Of a stretch of 64,000 nt of DNA, positions 44,124 through 53,441 are shown one piece after another. Within the stretch, counting starts at the first letter, position 1. Every line of letters begins with the position of its first letter. The DNA is from Acidaminobacter sp964416305 (GTDB lineage: Bacteria; Bacillota; Clostridia; Peptostreptococcales; Acidaminobacteraceae), in assembly GCA_964416305.1 (NCBI GenBank), contig CAYQDM010000013.1:47428-111427 (forward strand), read 5' to 3'. The translations under genes were made by a program, and so were the position numbers. The notes beneath the pieces were generated by a model that saw only the letters and a list, made by a program, of their open reading frames with translations, was not told the origin of the DNA and did not search any database.

Positions 44124-44840
44124 TTACACCCTCCCCTCAGTGGTCCCGCTGCGACCTTCGCGACTTAAGCGGTCAAAGGTTGCCTGGTCAATCGGGACAA
44201 AGCGGATGGACTCTCCCGCTTTCAATAATATGGGCTCATTGCTGAGGGGATCATAGAGCGCCACAGGTGTGCGTCCAATTATCTGCCAGCCACCGGGACT
44301 GTCGATGGGATATATCCCGGTCTGAGCGCCCGCAATGCCCACTGAGCCGCCTGCGATCTTGGTCCTCGGCGTTTCCAGACGCGGTGTCGCGATTCGGTCG
44401 TCCATGCCGCCGAGGTAAGGAAACCCTGGGGTGAAGCCAAGCATATAAATTCTGTAGGTGCCCGAGGCGTGAATCTTAATCACCTCGTCCACCGTCAAAC
44501 CGTTGTGTTTTGCCACATAGTCCAGGTCGGGGCCATAGTCTCCGCCGTACAGGGTTGGAATTTCAATGACCATCGGCTCAGGAAGTTCTATGTCATCCAG
44601 AGCACCCAAAGTTTCACGTACCTTCCCGCACAATGCCTCATATCCAATCCGCAGCGGATCGTAGTGAATCATCAGCGAACAGTAGGTAGGTGTCATTTCA
44701 ACGATCCCATCCACTTTGACTTTTTCGAGGGCCAGCATCAACCCTCTGACCTTTGTGTTCAGTGCCTCGGAAATTTCATTCCCAAAGCTGGCCACCAGGG
44801 CGAGATCGCCGGATGGCGCCAGTCGGAGCTCATTTTCCAA
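44124..44840 (-). CDS. pxpB: 5-oxoprolinase subunit B (KipI)
   Basis: The 238-residue product matches KipI/PxpB: RLAPSGDLALVASFGNEIS near the N-terminus, VEMTPTYCSLMIHYDPLRIGYEAL, and the C-terminal cyclophilin-like part MLGFTPGFPYLGGMDDRIATPRLETPRTKIAGGSVGIAGAQTGIYPIDSPGGWQIIGRTP, diagnostic of the family. In Bacillus KipI was first described as an inhibitor of sporulation kinase A, but PxpABC activity is now the accepted main function. The start is TTG with GGAGGTG seven bases upstream. Confidence 0.95.
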   Translation of the reverse strand: MENELRLAPSGDLALVASFGNEISEALNTKVRGLMLALEKVKVDGIVEMTPTYCSLMIHYDPLRIGYEALCGKVRETLGALDDIELPEPMVIEIPTLYGGDYGPDLDYVAKHNGLTVDEVIKIHASGTYRIYMLGFTPGFPYLGGMDDRIATPRLETPRTKIAGGSVGIAGAQTGIYPIDSPGGWQIIGRTPVALYDPLSNEPILLKAGESIRFVPIDQATFDRLSREGRSGTTEGRV

Positions 44841-44874
44841 AAGCCCTCACCTCCATTCATATAAACAGGGACAA

Positions 44875-46098
44875 CTAACCAAACAGCGCGGTGATGCTCT
44901 TCAGTGCTGTAATTCCAGCATACCCTGCCACGACGACAATCACAATACCAAACACGATCATCCAGGTTGGATGCTTGTAATCGCCCACTATATCCTTGCG
45001 TCGGGACGCCAGGAGAATGGTGCCGATGGTGATTGGAAGAATCAATCCGTTGAGAGAGCCTGCGAGGACGAGTAAATTAGCCGGTTTGCCGATTGTTGCC
45101 ATGATCATGGTTGAGGCGACAATAAAAGCAATGATAAAATGCTTCTCATATTTCATGATAAAAGGATTTAGCGTCTTGAGGAAGGAAACTGACGTATAAG
45201 CTGCACCTACGACAGATGTAATCGCTGCGCACCAGAGGACGACGCCAAAGAATTTATAACCGATCATGCCTGCGCCGTGCTGGAAGGCAGACGCTGCAGG
45301 ATTCGCTGCGTCGAGCTGAAGACCTTTGCTGACAACGCCGAGAACTGCGAGGAACAGGAAGATCCGCATTATGGAAGCGATGACTATGCCCGTCACAGAG
45401 CTGCGGGTGATCTGACCAAGATTTTCAACACCGGTGACACCAGCATCGATCAAACGGTGACCGCCTGCGAAAGTTATGTAACCACCAACCGTACCGCCGA
45501 GGAGAGTAATAATTGGGAAAACCAAGCCGCCTGGATTTTCAGGCGAGACGCTGCGAACAATGGCTTCGCCTACAGGAGGCTGGGTCGAAAATGCTACGTA
45601 GGCCACAATGGCAATCATGAGGCCGCCGAGGATTTTGACAAAGCGGTCAATAACCGAACCGGCGTCCTTCGAAAGGAAGATGGCAATACCTATGATGCCG
45701 CTTATGATTGCTGCAATCGTGAGGTCCATGCCGAAAAGGACGTTTAGGCCGAGAGCTGCACCGCCGACGTTGCCTATGTTGAATGCGAGGCCGCCCAGCG
45801 CGACCAGGACAGCCACAAAAATGCCGAGGCCCGGGAGTACTTTGTTGGCGATATCCTGACCTCTAAGGCCTGAGACACCTATGATTCTCCAGACGTTCAT
45901 CTGGGCGCCAATGTCCAATATAACCGAAACCAGGATGACGAAAGCAAAGCTTGCGCCGAAATCCTGCGTAAATTTCGCAGTTTGCGTCAGAAAGCCAGGA
46001 CCAATTGCAGAAGTTGCCATAATAAACGCGGCACCTAAAATAGCGCTGGAACTGCCAGATTTAATGACCTTTTTAGTTGTTGCTTTGACATCAGCCAT
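44875..46098 (-). CDS. NRAMP-like transporter (YcsG type)
   Basis: The 407-residue product has about eleven membrane segments and starts SSAILGAAFIMATSAIGPGFLTQTAKFTQ, the pattern of the divergent NRAMP subgroup that includes Bacillus YcsG. Metal-coordinating DPGN of true NRAMP metal transporters is replaced by GPGF, so it probably does not carry divalent metal. Placement between pxpA and pxpB suggests import of 5-oxoproline or a related compound; this is inference. GGGAGG precedes the ATG by six bases. Confidence 0.9.
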   Translation of the reverse strand: MADVKATTKKVIKSGSSSAILGAAFIMATSAIGPGFLTQTAKFTQDFGASFAFVILVSVILDIGAQMNVWRIIGVSGLRGQDIANKVLPGLGIFVAVLVALGGLAFNIGNVGGAALGLNVLFGMDLTIAAIISGIIGIAIFLSKDAGSVIDRFVKILGGLMIAIVAYVAFSTQPPVGEAIVRSVSPENPGGLVFPIITLLGGTVGGYITFAGGHRLIDAGVTGVENLGQITRSSVTGIVIASIMRIFLFLAVLGVVSKGLQLDAANPAASAFQHGAGMIGYKFFGVVLWCAAITSVVGAAYTSVSFLKTLNPFIMKYEKHFIIAFIVASTMIMATIGKPANLLVLAGSLNGLILPITIGTILLASRRKDIVGDYKHPTWMIVFGIVIVVVAGYAGITALKSITALFG

Positions 46099-46135
46099 GT
46101 GAATCCTCCCTAATTATCTTATTTGATCTAACGAT

Positions 46136-46906
46136 CTAACCAATCACGTTTCTTAAAGCAGTTACAGCAACACCTTCACTTTCCAGTGTTGAACGAATGC
46201 GCTTAACAAATTCAACAGCTTCCGGATTGTCTCCGTGGACGCAGATGGAGTCTGCTTTCATTTCAACGGTTTCGCCTGTGATTGCGGTAACTTCCCCTTG
46301 CTTGACCATGCGCACGACTCTGGCGATGGCTTCCTCAGGGTCATGGATGACTGCGCCCGGCTGGCTTCTTGGCACCAAGGTGCCGTTTGCCTGATAGGCT
46401 CGATCCGCGAAGACCTCCTGAGCGACTTTGAGCCCGATCCCTTTGCCCGCTTTGATCATTTCACTGTTTGCGAGCCCTAACAGAATGACTTCCGGCGCTG
46501 CCTCATAAATGGCTTCCGCTATGGCCTGTGCAAGTTTTGCGTCTGTCGCTGCCATATTGTACATGGCGCCGTGGGGCTTCAAATGCTGTAAATTTCCTTT
46601 TGCCGCCTTGACAAATGCCTGCAGGGCCCCCAATTGATAAAGGGTGTAAGCCTTTACCTCGGCCGGTGTGACTGCCAAATTCCTTCGGCCGAAGCCCATT
46701 AAGTCCGGATAGCCCGGATGCGCCCCGAGTCCGGCACCGTTTTCCATTGCTGACTTGACCGTCTCCGCCATTACCAGCGGGTCCCCGGCATGCCAACCAC
46801 AAGCAATATTAACAGAAGAAACATAAGGAATAATTGCGTGATCCATGCCGATGGTATAACTGCCAAAGCTTTCGCCCAAGTCACTGTTCAAATCCACTTT
46901 GAACAT
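46136..46906 (-). CDS. pxpA: 5-oxoprolinase subunit A (LamB/YcsF family)
   Basis: The 256-residue product belongs to the LamB/YcsF family: MFKVDLNSDLGESFGSYTIGMDHAIIPYVSSVNIACGWHAGDP at the start, then GAHPGYPDLMGFGRRNL, LKPHGAMYN and EVFADRAYQANGTLVPRSQPGAVIHD, followed by CVHGDNPEA. ATG 46906 has AGGAGG eight bases upstream; the GTG three codons earlier lies in the ribosome binding site. It is the first gene of the pxp operon and is preceded by a sigma54-type promoter at 46.93 kb. Confidence 0.95.
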   Translation of the reverse strand: MFKVDLNSDLGESFGSYTIGMDHAIIPYVSSVNIACGWHAGDPLVMAETVKSAMENGAGLGAHPGYPDLMGFGRRNLAVTPAEVKAYTLYQLGALQAFVKAAKGNLQHLKPHGAMYNMAATDAKLAQAIAEAIYEAAPEVILLGLANSEMIKAGKGIGLKVAQEVFADRAYQANGTLVPRSQPGAVIHDPEEAIARVVRMVKQGEVTAITGETVEMKADSICVHGDNPEAVEFVKRIRSTLESEGVAVTALRNVIG

Positions 46907-46930
46907 TTGCCTCACCTCCTGTCATGTTAT

Positions 46931-46949
46931 AAAGCAATTTTGATGCCAA
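46931..46949 (-). promoter_or_regulatory. Sigma54-type (-24/-12) promoter of the pxp operon
   Basis: The minus strand reads TTGGCATCAAAATTGCTTT, with the GG and GC dinucleotides ten bases apart as required for RpoN. The match to TGGCAC-N5-TTGC has one mismatch. It lies 25 bases before the pxpA start, and an NtrC-type activator gene lies directly upstream. Confidence 0.8.
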
Positions 46950-47013
46950 AAATGCAAACGTTGAATTTCCAGCCTTCTCAAGATTGAGTATTCTAAATTG
47001 TTAGTCAAATCGT

Positions 47014-47066
47014 TCGATTTCGCACATATAAAGCGAGCGATTTCGCTCAAAGTGCGAAATCGCTCG
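47014..47066. promoter_or_regulatory. Candidate activator binding sites upstream of pxpA
   Basis: Three related words, TCGATTTCGC (47014-47023), GCGATTTCGC (47037-47046) and GCGAAATCGC (47054-47063), each read GCGA-two bases-TCGC on both strands. The last two form a perfect 12-base inverted repeat (47034-47045 with 47055-47066). They lie 70-120 bases upstream of the -24/-12 element, the usual distance for enhancer sites. The same hairpin may also help end the regulator transcript. Confidence 0.65.
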
Positions 47067-47069
47067 TTG

Positions 47070-48464
47070 TTAACCTTTCTCAAGCTTCCGTTTCAATGCA
47101 AACCGGCTGATTCCCAAAAGATCCGCGGCTTTGGAAATCTGCTGATTACTGAGTGCCAGCGCCACTTCAATATACTGGCGTTCCATGGAACTGACCTCTT
47201 CTTCCAGAGAAAAAACGCCGCTCGTCAGTCTTGCGAGCAGGACCTCATATTTATTTGCGGCTGTATTTTGAATTGTCTCACCTTCTGCAAGCCTCAGCTT
47301 TGAAATCTCAGGCGGTAAATGAATTGGCTCGAGGCGCTGCTCAGGATACAGCAAAAGTGTTCGTTCAACGACATTTTTAAGTTCCCTCACATTCCCGGGC
47401 CACCGATAGGACAGCATGCACTGTTTTGCCTCTTCCGTCAATTCCGGTACCGGACGCTGATGTTTTTTTGCCTCATTCTCGAAGAAAAATTGCGTCAGCA
47501 AAAGAATATCCTCACCCCTGTGCCTCAGAGGCGGCAGCTGGATTGGAAACACATGCAGCCTATAGTAAAGGTCCTCTCTGAAATATTTTTCTTCAATGGC
47601 TTGCTTCAAGTCTCGATTCGTCGCTGCCAGGACGCGTACATCCACCTCGAGATCTTCAAGGCCACCAACGCGTTTAAATTTATGGTCCTCTAAAAATCTG
47701 AGCAGTTTTGACTGAAGTTCCAGGGGCAGCTCACCAATCTCATCCAGAAAGACAGTGCCCCCGTCTGCCAGTTCCAAAAGCCCTTTCTTTCTCGCGGCGG
47801 CGCCAGTAAAGGCATTCTTTTCAAATCCGAACAATTCGCTTTCCATTAGATTTTGGGGAATAGCGCCACAATTTATCTTTACAAACGGCAGCGCCGCTCT
47901 GGGTGACAGCCTGTGGATGGCTTCCGCCACAAGCTCCTTTCCGGTTCCCGTCTCCCCTTGAATCAAAACGGTAGTCCGCTCACTGGGTGCTACAACCTCA
48001 ACTCTGTGCATGACCGCTTTCAGAAGTTCGTGCTCACCAATCATGTATTTTCCGCGGTGCAGTTTTTCATCTTCATACAATGTCAGACGATTCACGGCTT
48101 TGAGGTGCTCAACACCCTTTTGTATGAGGATATCCAGTTCGTCAAACTCAAAGGGTTTGTGAAGATAATCATAAGCGCCGGCCTTAATTGCAGCTACCGC
48201 CGTTTTGACATCCCCATAAGCCGTCATCATAAAGGCCACCAAATCAGGATCAATTTTTTTCAATTCCGGCAGCAGCTCCAACCCATTGTCAGTGCCGAGT
48301 CTGAGATCCAGAAGCGCTATGTGAGGCTTAAAAACAGCCATTTGTTTGACAGCCTCTGCAGCATTGGCAGCTGACTGCGCTTGATAGCCCAAATCCCCCA
48401 GACCTTCACACAATGAATGACTCAAAGACTTTTCGTCATCGATAACCAAAATGCGGTAAATCAT
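47070..48464 (-). CDS. NtrC-family sigma54-dependent response regulator
   Basis: The 464-residue product has a receiver domain (VIDDEKS, acceptor Asp53 in IALLDLRLG, Lys in YLHKPFEF), an AAA+ domain with Walker A GETGTGKE at 170-177, Walker B GGTVFLDEIGELP at about 235-247, and a C-terminal Fis-type helix-turn-helix (QQISKAADLLGISRFALKRKLEK). The sigma54-contact loop reads NAFTGA instead of the usual GAFTGA. It follows its kinase by 16 bases and lies just upstream of the sigma54 promoter of pxpA, its probable target. Confidence 0.93.
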   Translation of the reverse strand: MIYRILVIDDEKSLSHSLCEGLGDLGYQAQSAANAAEAVKQMAVFKPHIALLDLRLGTDNGLELLPELKKIDPDLVAFMMTAYGDVKTAVAAIKAGAYDYLHKPFEFDELDILIQKGVEHLKAVNRLTLYEDEKLHRGKYMIGEHELLKAVMHRVEVVAPSERTTVLIQGETGTGKELVAEAIHRLSPRAALPFVKINCGAIPQNLMESELFGFEKNAFTGAAARKKGLLELADGGTVFLDEIGELPLELQSKLLRFLEDHKFKRVGGLEDLEVDVRVLAATNRDLKQAIEEKYFREDLYYRLHVFPIQLPPLRHRGEDILLLTQFFFENEAKKHQRPVPELTEEAKQCMLSYRWPGNVRELKNVVERTLLLYPEQRLEPIHLPPEISKLRLAEGETIQNTAANKYEVLLARLTSGVFSLEEEVSSMERQYIEVALALSNQQISKAADLLGISRFALKRKLEKG

Positions 48465-48480
48465 TTAACCGCCTCCTTAT

Positions 48481-50223
48481 CTATGGTGTTGGGAATTTGA
48501 GTGTCACCGTCGTCCCAACCCCTTCTTTGCTGACCATTTGAATTTCTCCGCCCATATCCGTCATGAGCTTTTGAACGACAGACAGCCCCAGTCCTGTTCC
48601 TGTGGCATGAGTAGTGAAGAAAGGATCGAACACCTTGTCGAGATCCGCTTCCGCTATGCCTTTTCCTTCATCCTGCACAACGACCTGAACGGATTTTTCG
48701 ACTTCAGAATGCCTCGGCTCAATCCTAATCAAGATCCGGTCTCGAGAAGACGAGGCATTGATAGCGTTGGAAATGACATTCAGCAAAATCTGCTCCGTCT
48801 GGTTTTCATCTCCTTTGATTTCAACCGGCTGAGCCCCCTGTATGTAAACGAGGTCGATCTGATGCTCCTCCGCTGAAGGTGAAATCAGCGCCAAAGTCCT
48901 CTCGAGCACCGATTTTATGTCAATCCTGCGCAAGTCCGGATAATGGGGCTTCGCAAAATCCAGAAGTTCCGAGACCAGCTTGTTCAACCGGTCAATTTCG
49001 TGGAGAACGTTGTCGAACAGCGCGCCGTTTCGGTCTTCTTCCGTTGTCACGAGCCGCCGCTTCAGCACCTGTATGCTGGTCTTCATTCCCGCCAGCGGAT
49101 TTCTGATTTCGTGGGCGAGGCCCGACGCCAGCTGCCCTGTATAAGCCATTCTATTGACCCGCTCCATCCGCATCTCCAGCCGCTTTCTCTCGGTGATGTC
49201 ATTAAAGCTGAAAATGGCGCCCGTGGTCACCCCTTGACTGTTGGTCAGCGGCGCGGCAGACGTCGCGTAATAGCGTTTTTCATCCCCCGCCTCTTCCTGC
49301 AGCACGTACAGCTGATCAATGGTCCGGGACAGCTGAAGCAAATCATCCAGCTGCTCCTTGAGCAGTGTCACAAAGGCCTTATGCGTCCCCTGCTCGCTCA
49401 ATGACGGACTGAGCAGTCTATTTGCCGCCTCATTTTGATTGAGCACCATGCCTTCCTGATCCATGACCAGGACCCCCGTCGTCAGGCTCCTCAATATGTC
49501 CTCGTTGAATTGCTTGGCTTCCAGCAGCTTTCTGGCGTTGTCCTGCAGCCTGCGGATCATCTGATTGAACGACTGCGCCAGGACACCAATTTCATCCTGC
49601 CGGTCCATCTCAAGCTGCGTCTCAAGATCCCCCGCGGACATCTGATTGCACTGCTCCGCCAGGTACCGCACCGGCCGTGACAGGTGGTGGGCAATCAAAA
49701 TAGTCGCCTGCATGGACAAAATCAGCGAAATGATTGCAACCAGGATGGAGTATTTCTGGGCGTCTATGAGTTCTCCCGCGAGAATTTTTTTCTCCCCGGC
49801 CACAGCCACCGTCCAGCCTGTCTTTGCATCCATTGCATAAGTAATCATCAGCGCGTCGTCTTCGTAAGTCCCTCGATTCAGGTTTGAGTCGATTTTGGCT
49901 CTGACAACCATCGGCCGAACGCTCTCGGAATTCTCCGGCAGGTGGTTGACCAGCGTCTCATCCCCTTTAAAGATATAGAGCCCCTGCCGATGGTACCCCG
50001 ACAAATACCCCACCGCCGCCTCAAGCGCCGCGTCGCTTTCAAAGTTGACGCCGCCGAGATGATACTCCACTTCAGCTACTGTCTGTTGCTGCTCGTGCCG
50101 CTGATTATTCAGAAGCAGTCGGTAGCCGTTCCAGTAAGAAATCAGCCCCAGCACCGCAATGGAAAACGCGATCAGCACCATAAACGGAATCAGGATCTTA
50201 TTTTCAATATCCATTTTGATCAT
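48481..50223 (-). CDS. Sensor histidine kinase of the 5-oxoproline module
   Basis: The 580-residue product has two membrane segments (about residues 13-32 and 157-177) flanking an extracytoplasmic sensor of about 120 residues, then a HAMP linker (HHLSRPVRYLAEQCNQMSAGDLE), a PAS domain (LTTGVLVMDQEGMVLNQNEAANRLL), a HisKA region with His near 369 (GLASGLAHEIRNPLAGMKTS) and a HATPase domain (NVISNAINAS, DEGKGI, GTGLGLSVV). Its start overlaps the end of the symporter gene by four bases, tying sensor and transporter together. Ligand unknown; 5-oxoproline or glutamate is a guess from context. Confidence 0.93.
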   Translation of the reverse strand: MIKMDIENKILIPFMVLIAFSIAVLGLISYWNGYRLLLNNQRHEQQQTVAEVEYHLGGVNFESDAALEAAVGYLSGYHRQGLYIFKGDETLVNHLPENSESVRPMVVRAKIDSNLNRGTYEDDALMITYAMDAKTGWTVAVAGEKKILAGELIDAQKYSILVAIISLILSMQATILIAHHLSRPVRYLAEQCNQMSAGDLETQLEMDRQDEIGVLAQSFNQMIRRLQDNARKLLEAKQFNEDILRSLTTGVLVMDQEGMVLNQNEAANRLLSPSLSEQGTHKAFVTLLKEQLDDLLQLSRTIDQLYVLQEEAGDEKRYYATSAAPLTNSQGVTTGAIFSFNDITERKRLEMRMERVNRMAYTGQLASGLAHEIRNPLAGMKTSIQVLKRRLVTTEEDRNGALFDNVLHEIDRLNKLVSELLDFAKPHYPDLRRIDIKSVLERTLALISPSAEEHQIDLVYIQGAQPVEIKGDENQTEQILLNVISNAINASSSRDRILIRIEPRHSEVEKSVQVVVQDEGKGIAEADLDKVFDPFFTTHATGTGLGLSVVQKLMTDMGGEIQMVSKEGVGTTVTLKFPTP

Positions 50224-51683
50224 GACGCGTCCTCCCTGGATAACAAACCGACGCCAAAGAAGAGGACCGCAGCCACGATTACGCCAGGAAAGGCAGGATG
50301 AATCAGGTGTCCCGGAGAGCCGTACAGTCCCCGGTCCAGCACAGCCGCTATGGTCATGGTCAGAACGCCGCCATAGGCGGATAAAAGTGCCCCTCTGCGA
50401 TTGGCTTTTTTCCAGAACATGCCGCCGTAAAACGGAAACAGAAATGCCACCGCGAACAAGCCATAAACGTAGCCGCCAAAGTTCAATAAACTGGCGGGCG
50501 GATTAATGGACATGATGAGGGAAACAGTCCCCGCCACCAGAACGAAGATCCTGTTTTTGGTGATCATTTTTTCGTCATTCAACTTTGTGTCCACGGTATA
50601 CCCGAAGAGGTCGTAGGTAAATCCACTCGCGAGAATCAAAAATTGCGAGTTGGCCGTGGATACCGCCGCGGCTGCCATGCCAATCAACACGATCCCGCTG
50701 AGACGACTGAAGAGCGCGTAATTGATCATGTACGGAAAGACCTCATCCACCGAATTGATGCTTTGGATGGTCGGCTGCAGCACCCGCGAACCTAGTCCTA
50801 TGACGATCAGATAGATATAGATCAGAGTCAAAAAGATCAGAGAGTAGGTTATCATTTTATAGGCCGTTTTTTGATCCTTGGCAGCCAGAATGCGGATTGC
50901 GTATTGGGGATTTGCCGCGAAACCCAGTCCCCAACCGACAAAACCCGTCACGATCATGAGCGGTGGGTAGGCCGCCGTGGAGAACGAGTTCAGCATTGTG
51001 CCCCGCACCGTCTGATCCGCCGTCACAAAAGGCGCGGTGTCAATCAGCGCGACCTGATCCAGAATCTGACTTAAACCACCGGTCGCGTTGAGGACCAGGC
51101 CCGCTGAAAAAATGACTCCGAAAAAGATCAGGATGAAGTTCAGTCCATCCGTTCTGGCCACAGAAAACAGCCCGCCAAAGGTCGTGTATATAATGAACAT
51201 GAACACCAAAAGCGTGGCCAGGGTATAGTGAATGTCCAGAAGCTCGCTCATGACAACGCCAAAGCCGCGGATTTGAATGGTCATGTACAAGGTGAACGCG
51301 AAGACTATGACTATGCCCCCCAGCCTTTGCAGGGCAACGCTCTTGTAGCGAACGCGAAAATATTCCGGCAGGGTCATGATGTTGTGACGTCTCAGCCTCG
51401 GCACCAGGAAATAGAGAAAAATGGTACCCAGATACCAGGGAATGACCGAATACCAGACGCTGGATAATCCATAAGCAAAGATTGAGCCCGTCAAGCCCTG
51501 CATGGACGCGGCGCTGAACCAGGTCGCCGTAAAGGTAAAGACAGAGGCCCAGAGGCCCAGACTATTGCCTGCCAGAAAAAAATCCCTCAGATTTCTCGTT
51601 TTTTTGATGCCGCTTTTTCCGAACCACAATAACAAAACGGTATATAAAGTGAAATAAAGAAGATATTCAACCGATTTATTCAA
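50220..51683 (-). CDS. Sodium:solute symporter (SSS) family protein
   Basis: The 487-residue product has about thirteen membrane segments of the SSS family, which includes PutP and PanF. Visible features are RNLRDFFLAGNSLGLWASVFTFTATWFSAASMQGL, GWGLGFAANPQYAIRILAAKD and a conserved SAANSQF-like stretch AAVSTANSQFLILASGFTYD. The start is TTG with GGGGTG seven bases upstream. It overlaps the kinase gene by four bases, so transporter, sensor and regulator form one operon upstream of pxpA. It may co-import the substrate or act as co-sensor; the substrate is unknown. Confidence 0.92.
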   Translation of the reverse strand: MNKSVEYLLYFTLYTVLLLWFGKSGIKKTRNLRDFFLAGNSLGLWASVFTFTATWFSAASMQGLTGSIFAYGLSSVWYSVIPWYLGTIFLYFLVPRLRRHNIMTLPEYFRVRYKSVALQRLGGIVIVFAFTLYMTIQIRGFGVVMSELLDIHYTLATLLVFMFIIYTTFGGLFSVARTDGLNFILIFFGVIFSAGLVLNATGGLSQILDQVALIDTAPFVTADQTVRGTMLNSFSTAAYPPLMIVTGFVGWGLGFAANPQYAIRILAAKDQKTAYKMITYSLIFLTLIYIYLIVIGLGSRVLQPTIQSINSVDEVFPYMINYALFSRLSGIVLIGMAAAAVSTANSQFLILASGFTYDLFGYTVDTKLNDEKMITKNRIFVLVAGTVSLIMSINPPASLLNFGGYVYGLFAVAFLFPFYGGMFWKKANRRGALLSAYGGVLTMTIAAVLDRGLYGSPGHLIHPAFPGVIVAAVLFFGVGLLSREDAS

Positions 51684-51845
51684 TCAGCAGCACCCCATTC
51701 TTTAGGTTGACTGGTCTTTTTTCATATTTACATGGTAACCTGTTTTAATCAGACTTACAAGAATCAGAAGGCGTTCCCGACAGGGTTCAGCTGATGTTGG
51801 CCAGCTTGGTTGAAGCTGACTAATTGCTTAAATCTCCATTTTTGA

Positions 51846-51859
51846 GGTATAGGTATACC
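51846..51859. promoter_or_regulatory. Inverted repeat upstream of pgsA
   Basis: GGTATA-GG-TATACC is a perfect inverted repeat of six-base arms, 28 bases before the pgsA start codon, in the divergent region between pgsA and the symporter operon. It could be an operator; a weak -35 (TTGCTT) 18 bases before its TATAGG would make it overlap a -10 element. Confidence 0.4.
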
Positions 51860-51887
51860 AACACAGATGATGGAGGTGAAGCGCCCC

Positions 51888-52421
51888 TTGAAGCACATCC
51901 CAAATATCCTGACCGTAATTCGTCTGTTCTTTGTGCCCATCTTCGCGTTCCTGTATTTTTCAGATCTGGCCAATGCCCATTTTTATGCCCTGGCAGTATT
52001 TATCCTGGCCGGTGTGACGGATGTCCTTGATGGCGCCATTGCCCGAAGGTACAATCTCGTCTCAGTGGTTGGCACAGTCCTTGATCCCCTGGCAGACAAG
52101 CTCATGCTCCTGACCGCGCTGATTTGCCTTACGGTGGACGGCATTATGCCTGTATGGGCTATGGGCATCATGCTCGTGAAGGAGCTCTTCATGATCACCG
52201 GCGGACTCATCATGTACTTTAGAAAGGAGAAGTCAGTGATTCCAGCCAACAAATTTGGAAAGCTGGCGACCATTCTCTTTTCACTTGCGGTTTTCCTGAT
52301 GATTGTCCGTCCGGAGACCTGGTACACTATGGCTGTGCTCGTCATTGCAATTGCTTCCAAACTATCAGCCTTTACCTCCTACGCAAGACATTATTATCAT
52401 AATTTCAGGGTTAACAGGTAA
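51888..52421 (+). CDS. pgsA: CDP-diacylglycerol-glycerol-3-phosphate 3-phosphatidyltransferase
   Basis: PgsA makes phosphatidylglycerol phosphate, the committed step to phosphatidylglycerol. The product is about 177 residues with five or six membrane segments and the CDP-alcohol phosphatidyltransferase motif DVLDGAIARRYNLVSVVGTVLDPLADK, which has the DG-AR and G-D-D residues in order. A TTG start at 51888 lies nine bases after GGAGGTG and gives the typical N-terminus HIPNILTVIRLFFVP; the ATG at 51867 has no ribosome binding site. The gene is followed by a strong terminator. Confidence 0.92.
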   Translation: MKHIPNILTVIRLFFVPIFAFLYFSDLANAHFYALAVFILAGVTDVLDGAIARRYNLVSVVGTVLDPLADKLMLLTALICLTVDGIMPVWAMGIMLVKELFMITGGLIMYFRKEKSVIPANKFGKLATILFSLAVFLMIVRPETWYTMAVLVIAIASKLSAFTSYARHYYHNFRVNR

Positions 52422-52430
52422 TTACGACTG

Positions 52431-52480
52431 ACCAAAAAGAGCAAGGAGCGCGTTGTTAAGGCCTCCTTGCTCTTTTTGGT
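52431..52480. terminator. Bidirectional terminator after pgsA
   Basis: ACCAAAAAGAGCAAGGAG (52431-52448) pairs with CTCCTTGCTCTTTTTGGT (52463-52480), giving an 18-base stem with a T-run on the right and an A-run on the left. It ends pgsA and could also end the convergent EamA gene transcript. Confidence 0.92.
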
Positions 52481-52532
52481 GATGAAACCGGGGATCGATA
52501 GGCGTAAGCCGCTGACACCGAGTTTCTCTCCC

Positions 52533-53441
52533 TCACTTCACTGTCTTTAACCGCGGTATCCCAAAATTGGAAACCAACAAGCCTGCAATAATAACCAAGC
52601 ACCCCAGCCATTGAACGGAAGTCAGTTTTTCCCCAAGGACCACCTGGGCAGTGAAAAGACCTGTCACCGGTACCAGCAGGGACAAAGGCGCAACCTTTCC
52701 TGTAGGATATTTGTCAAACAGCATGGTCCAAACCCCATAGCCAAACAAGGTTGCCAGAAACGCCAGGTAAAACGCAGAAAATACCGAGATCCATTTGAGA
52801 TTGGTCAGTGCGTGCAGGACATCTTGAGGCGAATCCACCAGTAACGCTAAAATCATCAAAGGAATTGGCGGCACAAGACTGGACCAGACCACCAGTCCCA
52901 GCATGTCAAGCTTTTCGCCGTGCTTTTGGGCATCCCTGGTCGCAAATCTGATAACAATGTTGGAAATCGACCAAAACAAAGCTGCTGAGATAGTGAGCAA
53001 AAACGGCACCATAGGCACAGCTGAAAGACCTCCGGCCTTATAGGCACCACTGATGAGAATCAGTCCTGCCGCCATGATGAACAGACCGACGACCTGTTGT
53101 CGCTTAACCGCCTCCCCCAACAGTACCGCTGCCAGAAGCACCGTGAAGAACGGCTGCGTTTGAAGTACTATGGAGGCAATGCCTGCAGGCATCCCAATTT
53201 CGATTGCATAAAACAGAAGACCAAATTGACCTACGCCCAGGGTCAAACCATAAGAAACAATGTACTTCCAGTGAAGTTTCGGCCTTTTGACAAAGAAGAT
53301 TGCGGTCACTGAAACAATAAAAAACCTCGACGCTGCCAGAACCAGCGAAGGCACCCCGCTGAGTCCCAGTTTAATAACTGTAAAATTCGCGCCCCATACA
53401 ATAACAAGCAGCAGCGCGAGTAATAGATCTCTCTTGCTCAT
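52533..53441 (-). CDS. EamA/DMT family transporter
   Basis: The 302-residue product has ten membrane segments in two EamA repeats: LLLALLLVIVWGANFTVIKLGLSG in the first, as in many amino-acid or metabolite exporters such as YdeD-like proteins, and LFWSISNIVIRFATRDAQ in the second. It differs clearly from the other EamA protein at 39.9 kb. ATG 53441 matches family starts and has GGTCGG about six to eight bases upstream; an in-frame codon at 53543 adds 34 unlike residues. The substrate is unknown. Confidence 0.9.
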   Translation of the reverse strand: MSKRDLLLALLLVIVWGANFTVIKLGLSGVPSLVLAASRFFIVSVTAIFFVKRPKLHWKYIVSYGLTLGVGQFGLLFYAIEIGMPAGIASIVLQTQPFFTVLLAAVLLGEAVKRQQVVGLFIMAAGLILISGAYKAGGLSAVPMVPFLLTISAALFWSISNIVIRFATRDAQKHGEKLDMLGLVVWSSLVPPIPLMILALLVDSPQDVLHALTNLKWISVFSAFYLAFLATLFGYGVWTMLFDKYPTGKVAPLSLLVPVTGLFTAQVVLGEKLTSVQWLGCLVIIAGLLVSNFGIPRLKTVK

